Shown here: positions 8,940-17,118 of the stretch, piece after piece
Layout: each line of letters begins with the position of its first letter
Position numbering within the stretch: the first letter of the stretch is position 1
Assembly (NCBI GenBank): GCA_016794365.1
Contig: JAEUKB010000080.1
Span: 1 to 60,826, forward strand
Length of the DNA stretch: 60,826 nt
Direction: 5' to 3'
Source of the DNA: Myxococcales bacterium
GTDB lineage: Bacteria; Myxococcota_A; Polyangia; Palsa-1104; JAEUJZ01
Notes under the pieces: model-generated
Databases searched by the model: none
What the model saw: only the letters and a program-made list of their open reading frames with translations
Told to the model about the DNA's origin: nothing
Position numbers and translations under genes: made by a program

Positions 8940-10070
8940 ATGCACATCGTCCACGTCATTCAGTCGGCAAGCCAAATCTACGGAGCAGAGCGCTGTGTGC
9001 TCGACGAAACCACCATCTTGGCGCGCCGAGGGCATCGCATCGAAGTGCTGCTCTGTCACGAAGCGCGTCTGGGCGACGGTCAAGATCGTCTGGAAAAAGA
9101 GCTAAACGCGCGCGGCATTGCAACCCATCGCGTCGAAGCCACCGCGCAAGTGAACCCGCGCTTGGTTGCGGCCTGGTTTGCGCATCTGCGCCAGCTTCAG
9201 CCCGACGTGGTTCACTCGCACTCGCTCAAGACCGATGTGCTGTCGGCGCCGCTGTGTCGCATGCTGAGCCTGCCGCTCGTGATCGAGGTCCACGGCTATC
9301 TGCGTCCCGACGATCTGCGCGTGCGGATGTATGAACGGCTGGATCGCTTGTCGCTGCGACTCGCTTCAGCGGTTCTCACGCTGAGCGGAGACTATCGCGC
9401 CGAGGTGATCGCGAGCGGAGTGTCTCCGACGAGAACGCATCTGTTGCCGAGTGGAATCGATCTGGTGCGACTGCGCAGTCAAGCGAACTTGCGCGATCTG
9501 CGCAAAGAGCTGTGCAAAGAACACGAGATCGTGATCGGCATGGTGGCGCGGCTGTCCCCGGAAAAAGGTCACGCCAACTTTCTGTCAGCGATGTCGTCGC
9601 TGAAAAAGCTCGGGCTGCCGGTGCGTGGACTGCTCTTTGGCGAAGGACCACTTGCCGACGAGCTACAGACGCGGATTGACGCAGAGCAGCTTCCCGTCAC
9701 CCTCGCTGGCTACGTCGAGCAGGTTGCGGATGCCTATCGCGCGCTCGACGTGCTGGTGTCGTGTTCGCACAACGAAGGACTGCCGCTGAACCTGATCGAA
9801 GCGATGGCGCTCGGTGTTCCGGCGGTGACGATGGCAACCGGCGGCTGTCGAGAGATCGTCGAAGAAGGCGTCACCGGGCTGCTGGTTCCGCAAGGCGATC
9901 AAGCAGCGCTCAATCGGGCCCTTTCGTCGCTGGTTTCCGATGCCACGCTGCGCAAACAGCTTGGACAGTCCGCAGCCCGCAGTGCCGAACAGCGCTTTTC
10001 TCTCGAAGCGTGGGCCCAAGGTGCGGAAGCGGTCTACGCAGCGGTGAAGAGGCAGCCGAGGGACGGATGA
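8940..10070 (+). CDS. GT4-family glycosyltransferase
   Basis: The 376-residue protein is a typical GT-B group 1 glycosyltransferase, of the length expected for the family. The N-terminal Rossmann half starts MHIVHVIQS, with the acceptor-side motif GAERCV and VVHSHSLKTDV. The C-terminal nucleotide-sugar half contains IGMVARLSPEKGH, LLFGEGPL and the EX7E motif in EGLPLNLIEAMALG. It should transfer a sugar from a nucleotide donor to a lipid-linked or polysaccharide acceptor at the inner face of the membrane. It lies 30 bases after the Wzy-like gene, and its stop overlaps the next start (ATGA). Donor and acceptor cannot be read from sequence. Confidence 0.92.
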   Translation: MHIVHVIQSASQIYGAERCVLDETTILARRGHRIEVLLCHEARLGDGQDRLEKELNARGIATHRVEATAQVNPRLVAAWFAHLRQLQPDVVHSHSLKTDVLSAPLCRMLSLPLVIEVHGYLRPDDLRVRMYERLDRLSLRLASAVLTLSGDYRAEVIASGVSPTRTHLLPSGIDLVRLRSQANLRDLRKELCKEHEIVIGMVARLSPEKGHANFLSAMSSLKKLGLPVRGLLFGEGPLADELQTRIDAEQLPVTLAGYVEQVADAYRALDVLVSCSHNEGLPLNLIEAMALGVPAVTMATGGCREIVEEGVTGLLVPQGDQAALNRALSSLVSDATLRKQLGQSAARSAEQRFSLEAWAQGAEAVYAAVKRQPRDG

Positions 10071-11608
10071 AGCGCGCGCTGTGCGCCAGTGCGATCTGGG
10101 CCGCTCTGTGGAATAGCTCCAGCGCCGAGGCAGCACGCTTCGACTACTTTGGGGAAGTCCGTACCAGCACCTTCGTCGGCGTCGCCAACGCGGGTCAGTA
10201 CGGAACTGGCGACGACACGGGAATCTGCGGCGCTGATCCCGGCTGGGACATCGGTGCAGAGACCAGCGCCACCGTCGCATTCCTTGCGCAGAGCAAGCGG
10301 TTTCGCCATCAACTCGCGCTCTCTTTTGGCTATTCGGCGCAGCTCTGTACACCCATTTTGCGACGGCCCAGCTTCGGGTTTGACTATCGCGGCGAGCACG
10401 CGCTCAGCAATCGCACCCGCATCACTGGACAAGCCCGCGCTGGCATCGATGTCTTCGATCGCACCCTCGATGTCCGCAGCGGTCAAAGCGGCCAAAGCGA
10501 TCCCAACCTACCGCCGACCAGCCAGTCCGCGTCGGGTCAGTTCTTTATCACCACCAGTGCCAGCGTCGAGCTTCAGCACTCCATCAGCGATCGCATGGCG
10601 CTGCGTGCCGGTCTGTCGTGGCGAGCGCTCGAGATTCTGGAATCGCCCGATGCACTGCCGATCTTTTCGACGCTGGGACCGATGCAGTCGCTGGAAGCGT
10701 CGTTTTCCGTCGGACGAACCTGGAATCGGCATCGCATCGAGCTGCCCGTTCGTTACCGTCTGAGCGCGCTCTATGCCGGAACGCTGCGCGATGTCTTGTC
10801 GCGCACAGAGGTCAAGCCTGCGCACGATGCGTTCGTCGGTGGAGCCTGGGAATACAAGCTCGATCAGCGCTTTACCGTCAGAGCAGAGACGGGAATCGGC
10901 ATCGCCGCGCAGCCGCACCTGTGCGTTCGGCTCGATCCCCAGCTCGTCGCTGGAAATCGCTGCTCTATCGACGGACGAGTTCAAGGCATTCGCGGCAACC
11001 TAAGCCCGCCGCCGCTGGAATCGGCGATCGGTCAAGTTTCGACGCTGACCGTCGGTGGAGAGGTCAGCTTTGGCTACGTCGGACCGCGCCGACGTGTCGA
11101 TCTTCGACTCGCGCGTGGCTACGAGCCCGATCCCTACGCGGGAGCGCTGACGCTGTGGGATCGGCTCGGCGGTGACTTTCTGTATCGACCGCTGTGGGAG
11201 CTGGCGCTGTACGGATCGCTTCAGCTCATGCACGGAGCGCAGACCAGTCCGGCTCGCGTCAGCCCACCTGCCGACGGACCGCTCTTACAAGTTGTGTCGC
11301 CGCAGAACCGCACGATCTACATGCTGCTGTCGAACGTCGGCGTCGGGTTCAATGTCTTTGGCCCGGTGACAGCGTTTGCCGAAGGAAACCTGTTTGCGAT
11401 GGCGATTCGCGGCGAGCCAGTGCCCGAATATCCCGCAATCGGCAAAGAGTTTCCGACGGAAGTCGCTCGGTTTCCGTTTGATCCGTCGCTGAGCACGCAG
11501 AACTCGACGCGCTTTGTGCTGTACCTGGGCCTGCGCGCACAGCTCGATACGATGAAGCAGTCTCGTCGAGAAATCGAGCTACTGCGTGAAGCCCGATCGC
11601 TGCCGTAG
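10067..11608 (+). CDS. Secreted outer-membrane beta-barrel protein of the polysaccharide operon
   Basis: The 513-residue product begins with a short signal-peptide-like segment (MKRALCASAIWAALWNSSSAEA). It continues with long alternating hydrophobic/polar strands rich in Arg, Tyr and Gly, typical of an outer-membrane beta-barrel, and ends with FVLYLGLRAQL and a short charged helix. I recognise no named family. The ATG at 10067 overlaps the glycosyltransferase stop, so it is translationally coupled to it. A longer reading frame upstream lies wholly inside the glycosyltransferase gene and is a shadow. From context it could be an outer-membrane channel or assembly factor for the glycan made by the upstream genes. 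Confidence 0.75.
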   Translation: MKRALCASAIWAALWNSSSAEAARFDYFGEVRTSTFVGVANAGQYGTGDDTGICGADPGWDIGAETSATVAFLAQSKRFRHQLALSFGYSAQLCTPILRRPSFGFDYRGEHALSNRTRITGQARAGIDVFDRTLDVRSGQSGQSDPNLPPTSQSASGQFFITTSASVELQHSISDRMALRAGLSWRALEILESPDALPIFSTLGPMQSLEASFSVGRTWNRHRIELPVRYRLSALYAGTLRDVLSRTEVKPAHDAFVGGAWEYKLDQRFTVRAETGIGIAAQPHLCVRLDPQLVAGNRCSIDGRVQGIRGNLSPPPLESAIGQVSTLTVGGEVSFGYVGPRRRVDLRLARGYEPDPYAGALTLWDRLGGDFLYRPLWELALYGSLQLMHGAQTSPARVSPPADGPLLQVVSPQNRTIYMLLSNVGVGFNVFGPVTAFAEGNLFAMAIRGEPVPEYPAIGKEFPTEVARFPFDPSLSTQNSTRFVLYLGLRAQLDTMKQSRREIELLREARSLP

Positions 11609-11612
11609 CGCG

Positions 11613-12782
11613 CTATAGCGGCGGCAGACAGATCTTGCCAAGCACCGCATGTCCCCGCGCGCCCGTCACACTCGGCAGACTCGCCGACTGTCCGTGTAGT
11701 GCTTGCACCGCCAGCAGCGCAAACGCCACCGCTTCCTTGTTATCGACATCAATGCCTTGCGCGTCGATCTTGGTCACTGGCACCGGCGACAGCAGCCGCT
11801 CGAGCCGCGCCATCAGCGTTCGGTTGTGCGCACCGCCGCCCGAGACAATCAGCTCATCGATCGCAAAGTCTCGCAGGCTGTCGGCGATCGCATGCGCCGT
11901 AAACGCAACCGCCGTCGCGAGCAAGTCCACCGGCTCACGCTGTGCGTAGCGATGAAGCAGCGCTTCCGCAAACAGGACGCCGTAGCGCTCTCTCCCGGTC
12001 GATTTCGGCGGCTTGCGACGCAGATACTCATCGTCGAGCAGCGCCGACAGCACATCCGGCAGCACTTGCCCGCGCGCCGACAGTTCGCCATCGCGATCGA
12101 AGTCGAGCAGCCCGTCAGACACCACCGGAGCCAGCGCATCGATCAGCATGTTGCCCGGACCGTTGTCGAACGCAACGACCGATTCCGAGCCATCGATGAG
12201 CACGCTCACGTTGGCAATGCCGCCGATGTTCTGGAGCGCAACGCGACGACCGGGCTTGCGAAACAACAAGTAGTCACAGTACGGCACCAGCGGCGCACCT
12301 TCTCCGCCGAGCGCAACGTCCGCGACCCGAAAGTCCGCGATCGTCACCGTCTGTGTCCGCGCCGCGATCACCGCTGGCTCGCCGATTTGCAGCGTCGAAG
12401 GAATCTCTCCCGAGCGACACGCCGACGGAGGCTGATGCCAAACCGTCTGACCATGACTGCCGATGAGATCCAGCTCGCGCACGTCGAGCGACTGCTCCGC
12501 GCAGAAGTCGATCACGCCTTTCGCAAAGCGCTCACCCAAGTGAAATGAAGCCTGACACAGCGTCCGCGCGTCGAGATCAGGCTCAAACAGGGAATGAATG
12601 AAGGCTTTTTCCGACGAACTGTACGGAAAAGTCAGCGAGCGAACGCTGTGAATCTGTACATCCAGACCGTGACCGGAGACATCGATCAACGCACAGTCCA
12701 GACCATCGCCGGACGTGCCAGACATCAGTCCGATCACCTGCTTACGCCGCTTGCTTAGCAGCTTCAGCAGCGACTCGCTCAT
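11613..12782 (-). CDS. anmK: Anhydro-N-acetylmuramic acid kinase
   Basis: AnmK phosphorylates and opens 1,6-anhydro-MurNAc recovered from peptidoglycan turnover, yielding MurNAc-6-phosphate. The 389-residue length fits the family. The ATP-binding signature GLMSGTSGDGLDCALID is near the N-terminus, followed by SHGQTVWH, the substrate segment FDNGPGNMLIDA and a C-terminal VSGGGAHNRTLM nucleotide motif, all intact. It is the last gene of a minus-strand run, 32 bases after the RRM gene, and ends only four bases from the convergent barrel gene. Cell-wall recycling fits the several peptidoglycan- and glycan-related genes nearby. Confidence 0.95.
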   Translation of the reverse strand: MSESLLKLLSKRRKQVIGLMSGTSGDGLDCALIDVSGHGLDVQIHSVRSLTFPYSSSEKAFIHSLFEPDLDARTLCQASFHLGERFAKGVIDFCAEQSLDVRELDLIGSHGQTVWHQPPSACRSGEIPSTLQIGEPAVIAARTQTVTIADFRVADVALGGEGAPLVPYCDYLLFRKPGRRVALQNIGGIANVSVLIDGSESVVAFDNGPGNMLIDALAPVVSDGLLDFDRDGELSARGQVLPDVLSALLDDEYLRRKPPKSTGRERYGVLFAEALLHRYAQREPVDLLATAVAFTAHAIADSLRDFAIDELIVSGGGAHNRTLMARLERLLSPVPVTKIDAQGIDVDNKEAVAFALLAVQALHGQSASLPSVTGARGHAVLGKICLPPL

Positions 12783-12814
12783 CGGATTCCCCCTGCCAGC
12801 CTAGCCACGAATGA

Positions 12815-13387
12815 CTAGTAGTCGTCGTTTCCGTCCCAGCGCCACTTGCCACGCTCACGCTCTTCGGGAGCAGGCCGCCCCGTCGCCTTCTTTTCCTTGC
12901 CCTTGCGATCGGGCTTGGTGTTGTGACGACGACCGCTTTCGCGCTGCGGACCAGGATCAAACGCGGGGGCACCGAAGGAACGCATCGGAGGACGCGGGCC
13001 CATCGGACGAGAGGCGCCATCTCCTCCGGCATAGCCGCCACCGCCACCGCTGAAGCCACCACCACCGTAACCGCCACCAGGGGCAGCTCCGGGTCCACCA
13101 GGAGGACGAGGACGAGGAGCCGGTCGCTCACCAGGAGCCCTCTCTTGGGCTTTTTCGACGAAGACTGGTCGGCCAGCGAGTAGCTTGTTGTTCCACTCAT
13201 TGATGGCCGAATCAGCTTCAGCGTCGGTCGCGACCTCTACAAAGGCAAACCCACGCGGACGATTGGTCTCGCGGTCACGGGCGATGCGCACACTCTGGAC
13301 CGTTCGGCCCCCTTGCGCAAAAGCATCCCGCAACTCCTGCTCGGTAATAGCGTAGGACAGGTTTCCCACAAACAGCTTGGTGCTCAT
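12815..13387 (-). CDS. RRM-type RNA-binding protein with Gly-rich tail
   Basis: The 190-residue product has one RNA recognition motif at residues 1-80, with RNP2 KLFVGNLSYA and RNP1 RGFAFVEV both intact. A glycine-rich region of GGGYGGGG type follows, then a basic, charged tail containing RKGKEKKA. This is the layout of bacterial glycine-rich RNA-binding proteins, which are abundant in myxobacteria and cyanobacteria and often cold-responsive. It should bind single-stranded RNA in the cytoplasm. A 172-base gap upstream probably carries its own promoter. No specific RNA target can be inferred. Confidence 0.92.
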   Translation of the reverse strand: MSTKLFVGNLSYAITEQELRDAFAQGGRTVQSVRIARDRETNRPRGFAFVEVATDAEADSAINEWNNKLLAGRPVFVEKAQERAPGERPAPRPRPPGGPGAAPGGGYGGGGFSGGGGGYAGGDGASRPMGPRPPMRSFGAPAFDPGPQRESGRRHNTKPDRKGKEKKATGRPAPEERERGKWRWDGNDDY

Positions 13388-13559
13388 TTGCTCCTTCTCT
13401 TTTTGCCTCGGTGAAGCCCACGTATTGGGCCGTTCTCACTTACGCGGCAATCGCAAAAACTTGCGGACTGCACGCGCATTAAAGGCGCACAAGTAGTTCC
13501 ACGATATGGGGGTTTCGGGGGTATGGCAAGAGCCATCTGGAGGGCGGTGCGCGAAGCGT

Positions 13560-15263
13560 CTAACCGGACTTTTTGCGCTGCAAGATGATGCGAGCGAAGG
13601 CAGTGGCAGCCTCGTCGGCAATCAGCTTCAGATCGGCGATGAGCGGCTTGAGATCGCGCTTGAGCTCGTCTGCATACAGCACACCAATGCCGCGACCTTT
13701 GAACATCAGAGGCACAAGCAGGATCGGCCCCAACGAGCTGCCCAGCGCCGTAATTGCAGCCTGGTTTTCCGCCGTGCTCGGCAGCGGTCCCAGGTGCGGC
13801 TCTTTGGCGGCCACCACAGCGGTAAACGGCGATGGTTCTTCCGTCGAAAGCTGCACCCACTTCAGCATATCAATGACGTGGCTTGGTCCGCGTCCGTCCA
13901 GACAGGCAAACTGCCTTTGCTGAATGACAAACAGCGCAGAATGCTCCGCAAGCGGTGCGATGGCATTGAGCAGGATCGCAACCACTTCGTCACGCTGCTC
14001 GGCTTGTCGCATTTGCTCGATTTGCGCGGCAAATGCTCCGCCACTTGATGCAGCAGCACCGGCATTGATGCCATCCAGGGCGCGCGCCAGGGCTTTGAGC
14101 GATGCGGGCTCGAGCTTGGCTCCGGCTTGTACTGCGGGCTTGGCCACGGGAGCCGCTTGGGCAATGGGCTTGGCTGCGGGCACGGCAGCTACCGCTGGCT
14201 TGACGGGCTGCGCAACCACGGCGGGCTTGGCCGCTGGTGCCGCTTGAACCTGTGCCGCTGCTGGCTTGACCGGAGCAGGCTGTGCCACTGCGGGCTTGAC
14301 TGCCACAGGCTGTGCCACGGGCTGTGCCACAGGCTTGGCAGGAGCGGGCTGCACCGCTGGCGTCGCGGCAGCAGGCTTTGCGGGCGCTGGCTGCACAGCG
14401 GGAGCGACGGCTGGCTTTGCGGGTGCTGGCTGCGCGGCGGGGGCTGGCTGCGCGGCGGGTGCTGGTTTGGCTGCGGGTGCAGCAACGGGCGCAGCAACGG
14501 GTGCAGCAGCAGGCTTGGCAACTGGAGCGACCACAGCAGGCTGAGCGACAGGCTTTGCAGGCGCTGGTGCCGGAGTCGCCGCTGCTGGCTTGGCCGCTTG
14601 GGCTTGAACCGGAGCGGGCGTCGCCGCTGGCTTGGCCGTCTGTGCTGCCGCTTGTGCCGGAGCAGGCACCGCTGCTTGCGTCGGAGCCGCTGCTGGCTTG
14701 GCCGCTGGAGCTGCTGCCGGTGCCGAAGCGGGTGCGGCAGAAGCTGCCGGTGCCGTCGTTGCTACCGGACCCGATTTCGCCGCTGGAGCCGCTTGCGCTG
14801 GAGCCCCTGCGGGCGCGCCGGGCTTGCTCAGCACCACACCGTAGTGCGTTCGCAGCGCCTCTCGCATCGCTGTCGGAGACGCCACGGCACGGTTGACCTC
14901 GGACAGCGTATGCATGATGACCTGCTCGACGGCCTCATCATCGCTTGGGTCCACCATCGCCAGCGTCAAGTTACCGCCCGCGTCGATGTCCATCGGAATC
15001 ACCCGCAGCTGGGCAGCCAGATCGGCGGGGATCGCATTTAGAACATCTTTGGACACCCGAGCCAGCGCCGCAGCGGAGACTCGCGGAATCTGCATGTTCT
15101 TTTGGAACGCGGACACCAAGTGCTCTTCGTCCAGCAGCCCAAGGCGCAAGATCGCCTCGCTGAGAGTGCCACCGTCTCTTTGTTTGAGCGCGATGGCCGC
15201 GTTGAGCCCTTGCGGGGTTAGGACACCTGTCTTTAGGAATATGGCTGACGCTTTCTCTGGCAC
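13560..15263 (-). CDS. MshEN-domain protein with Ala/Pro-rich linker and C-terminal GAF-like domain
   Basis: The 567-residue protein begins with a GspE/PilB N-terminal (MshEN-like) domain at about 1-145. It contains LKTGVLTPQGLNAAIALK, LGLLDEEHLV and IPADLAAQLRVIPMDID. A roughly 240-residue linker made almost entirely of Ala, Pro, Val, Lys and Gln follows. The last 180 residues look like a GAF-type sensory domain (FVIQQRQFACLDGRG, ILLVPLMFKGRGIGVLYADEL). No Walker A or Walker B ATPase motor is present, so it is not a secretion ATPase. In other proteins the MshEN fold can bind cyclic di-GMP. It lies 136 bases after a pseudokinase gene on the same strand. A c-di-GMP-responsive adaptor is an inference. 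Confidence 0.78.
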   Translation of the reverse strand: MPEKASAIFLKTGVLTPQGLNAAIALKQRDGGTLSEAILRLGLLDEEHLVSAFQKNMQIPRVSAAALARVSKDVLNAIPADLAAQLRVIPMDIDAGGNLTLAMVDPSDDEAVEQVIMHTLSEVNRAVASPTAMREALRTHYGVVLSKPGAPAGAPAQAAPAAKSGPVATTAPAASAAPASAPAAAPAAKPAAAPTQAAVPAPAQAAAQTAKPAATPAPVQAQAAKPAAATPAPAPAKPVAQPAVVAPVAKPAAAPVAAPVAAPAAKPAPAAQPAPAAQPAPAKPAVAPAVQPAPAKPAAATPAVQPAPAKPVAQPVAQPVAVKPAVAQPAPVKPAAAQVQAAPAAKPAVVAQPVKPAVAAVPAAKPIAQAAPVAKPAVQAGAKLEPASLKALARALDGINAGAAASSGGAFAAQIEQMRQAEQRDEVVAILLNAIAPLAEHSALFVIQQRQFACLDGRGPSHVIDMLKWVQLSTEEPSPFTAVVAAKEPHLGPLPSTAENQAAITALGSSLGPILLVPLMFKGRGIGVLYADELKRDLKPLIADLKLIADEAATAFARIILQRKKSG

Positions 15264-15399
15264 AGTATGTTTACTTCACACTCTGCGACCGGAAAGTCAA
15301 GTCCTCACCGGGCTTTCACTCGGGGCGAGCGATTTTTTCAGCCACTTAAAACAGGTAGCTAGATTTCAATTTTTTTGCTTGAAATGAAAGAAGTTCTGG

Positions 15400-16851
15400 C
15401 TAGCCAAGCAAGTGGCGCAGCAGGAAGCCCACGATCAGGCCGAGGACGATCAGGCCGATCCGTTCGCCGATCGAAGATGACTTGGCAGGCGCATTCGCAG
15501 CGATCTTGGCAGGACTTTCCGTCTCTGAAGCAGGAACTGACATCGGTCCCGTTGACTCGGTCGCTGAATCGGCGGGCTTCGATGCAACCTTGTTCGTCGT
15601 CGCGCTGGGACCACTTGGCACTGGCGCAGCCACACTCGGGGCGCTGGGCGACGAAGGAGCATCCGTGATCGACTCGATGAGCGGATTGCGATCAGTCGTT
15701 TCGACCGGAGCCACCGTCTTGGCCGGAGCAACCTTGATCGGCGAAGAGCCTTCCGCAACAGGTGGCGCACTCGGCGATCGTCCGTCGCTGTACGAGATGC
15801 GCTCGATCGGAACCGCGAGCCGCATCACTTCTTCCATCGTGTTGGGAACCGTCGCTTGATCCTCGACAACCATCGGAACCGCCGCGTCGCCGCCCATCTG
15901 TAGCGCGACGACTTGAAACGACGGCTTCGAGTCCGCTTGCGCTTGGGCTTGCTCAATCACCGCCCGCGTCGAAGCAGCCCCGCGCAGCCACGGTCCAATC
16001 AGGTCATCCAGCGCGCGATCGATCGGCTCGCCGCCTTGCAGCGCCGTCAGAAACTCTGTCACGCTCGCAAATCGCCCGGTTCGTTCTTTCGCCAGCGCGC
16101 GCATCACCGCCGCATCGACGGCTTTGGGAATGTCCGGTCGCAGCACGCGCAGCGGCTCGGCTCCGCCTCGGACCACTTGCAGGATCGTCGCAGCCGCAGA
16201 GTCAGCCTTGAATGGACGACTGCTCGTCAGCGATTGATACAAAACCAGCGCCAGTGCGTATTCATCCGACGCGGGACCAACGTCAATCGAAAAGCCGGTC
16301 AGCTGCTCGGGCGCTTTGTATTCGGGACTGCCCCACAGACCGCTTGGGATTGCATCGTCGAGCAGCCTCGCGACACCAACATCGAGCAAGCGCACACGCG
16401 GCTTGATGCTTGGATCGTCGCAGACAAAGATCCGCTCCGGCGACAGTCCTCGATGAAGCAGATCCAGCGAGTGCAGCGCCGACAGCGCCGAGCCAACCTG
16501 CTGCGCACACGACAGCGTTTCCGCCGTAGTCAGCGCACCACTTCGTCGCAGACGCTCGGAAAGTTCTTCGCCCGATCCGAGCCACACGATCTGAAACGGC
16601 AGACCCGACGATGTCACCGCAGTCTCGACGATGTCCGCCAGGCACGGATGCGCCAAGGTCTTTACCTGCTGCGATTCCGCGACAAAGTGCTGCCAAGGCT
16701 GTCCGTCGGGATCTACGTGAAAGACGCTGACTCGGTAGGCTTGTCCTTCAGGTCCCGTCGCTGAGTAGACATCATAGAGTCCGCGTCGCTCGCGCAGACG
16801 TTCGATCGTACAGACACCTACGGTGGTGCCTTGTGGCAATTCTCTTCCCAT
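15400..16851 (-). CDS. Tail-anchored Ser/Thr pseudokinase
   Basis: The 483-residue product has the Hanks-type kinase fold at about 15-290, with recognisable APE (180-182) and WGSPEYKAPEQLTG. The catalytic positions are changed. The glycine loop reads RERRGLYDVYSA, the VAIK lysine is absent (YRVSVFHV), HRD is H133-R134-G135, and DFG is D157-V158-G159. Loss of both the catalytic Asp and the ATP-anchoring Lys argues for a pseudokinase. A Ser/Pro/Ala-rich linker leads to a single hydrophobic helix at the extreme C-terminus (about 464-482) with only a short tail, giving a tail-anchored topology with the kinase fold in the cytoplasm. It probably binds partners. A divergent AT-rich promoter region lies upstream. 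Confidence 0.85.
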   Translation of the reverse strand: MGRELPQGTTVGVCTIERLRERRGLYDVYSATGPEGQAYRVSVFHVDPDGQPWQHFVAESQQVKTLAHPCLADIVETAVTSSGLPFQIVWLGSGEELSERLRRSGALTTAETLSCAQQVGSALSALHSLDLLHRGLSPERIFVCDDPSIKPRVRLLDVGVARLLDDAIPSGLWGSPEYKAPEQLTGFSIDVGPASDEYALALVLYQSLTSSRPFKADSAAATILQVVRGGAEPLRVLRPDIPKAVDAAVMRALAKERTGRFASVTEFLTALQGGEPIDRALDDLIGPWLRGAASTRAVIEQAQAQADSKPSFQVVALQMGGDAAVPMVVEDQATVPNTMEEVMRLAVPIERISYSDGRSPSAPPVAEGSSPIKVAPAKTVAPVETTDRNPLIESITDAPSSPSAPSVAAPVPSGPSATTNKVASKPADSATESTGPMSVPASETESPAKIAANAPAKSSSIGERIGLIVLGLIVGFLLRHLLG

Positions 16852-17118
16852 ATTGTATTAAAAATTACTTTAAAAAATCATATGAAGCAATGTTGACGTA
16901 CCCAAGCATACGAACTTATCGAGAATTTCTGAGCCGTCTGCTGGATTCAAAGCGCTGCGTGATCGATTCCACCGAGCGAAGCGTGGAGCCGAGAGCGCGC
17001 TGCGTGCCAAGTCGCCGGTTCAACCACGCAGCCAGTCGCTGTAGATAGCTTCTTTTGGCGACGGTTTGAGCCCGTCTTCCGACTGGCCTTCCGACTGAAT
17101 ATTGGGAATAATGGCGAC
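16852..17118. promoter_or_regulatory. Divergent intergenic region with AT-rich core and 8-bp inverted repeat
   Basis: This gap separates the divergent pseudokinase and DUF4175-like genes. The first 40 bases are strikingly AT-rich, with runs of T and A, as expected for a promoter core. An exact inverted repeat GCTGCGTG / CACGCAGC lies at 16999-17006 and 17025-17032 with an 18-base loop, and could be an operator or RNA hairpin. I cannot assign a specific sigma-factor motif with confidence. Confidence 0.4.

Noticed and set aside
14127..15041. Plus-strand Cys/Arg/Leu-rich frame
   Set aside because: It is the reverse reading of the Ala/Pro linker of the MshEN protein.
15363..15385. ATTTCAA/TTGAAAT hairpin as terminator of the pseudokinase gene
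   Set aside because: The homopolymer is in the loop and would be A in the relevant transcript; the stem is AT only and weak.
16990..17035. tRNA-like segment (GGTTCAA within a hairpin)
   Set aside because: The 8-bp inverted repeat does not extend to an acceptor stem, D-arm or anticodon arm.
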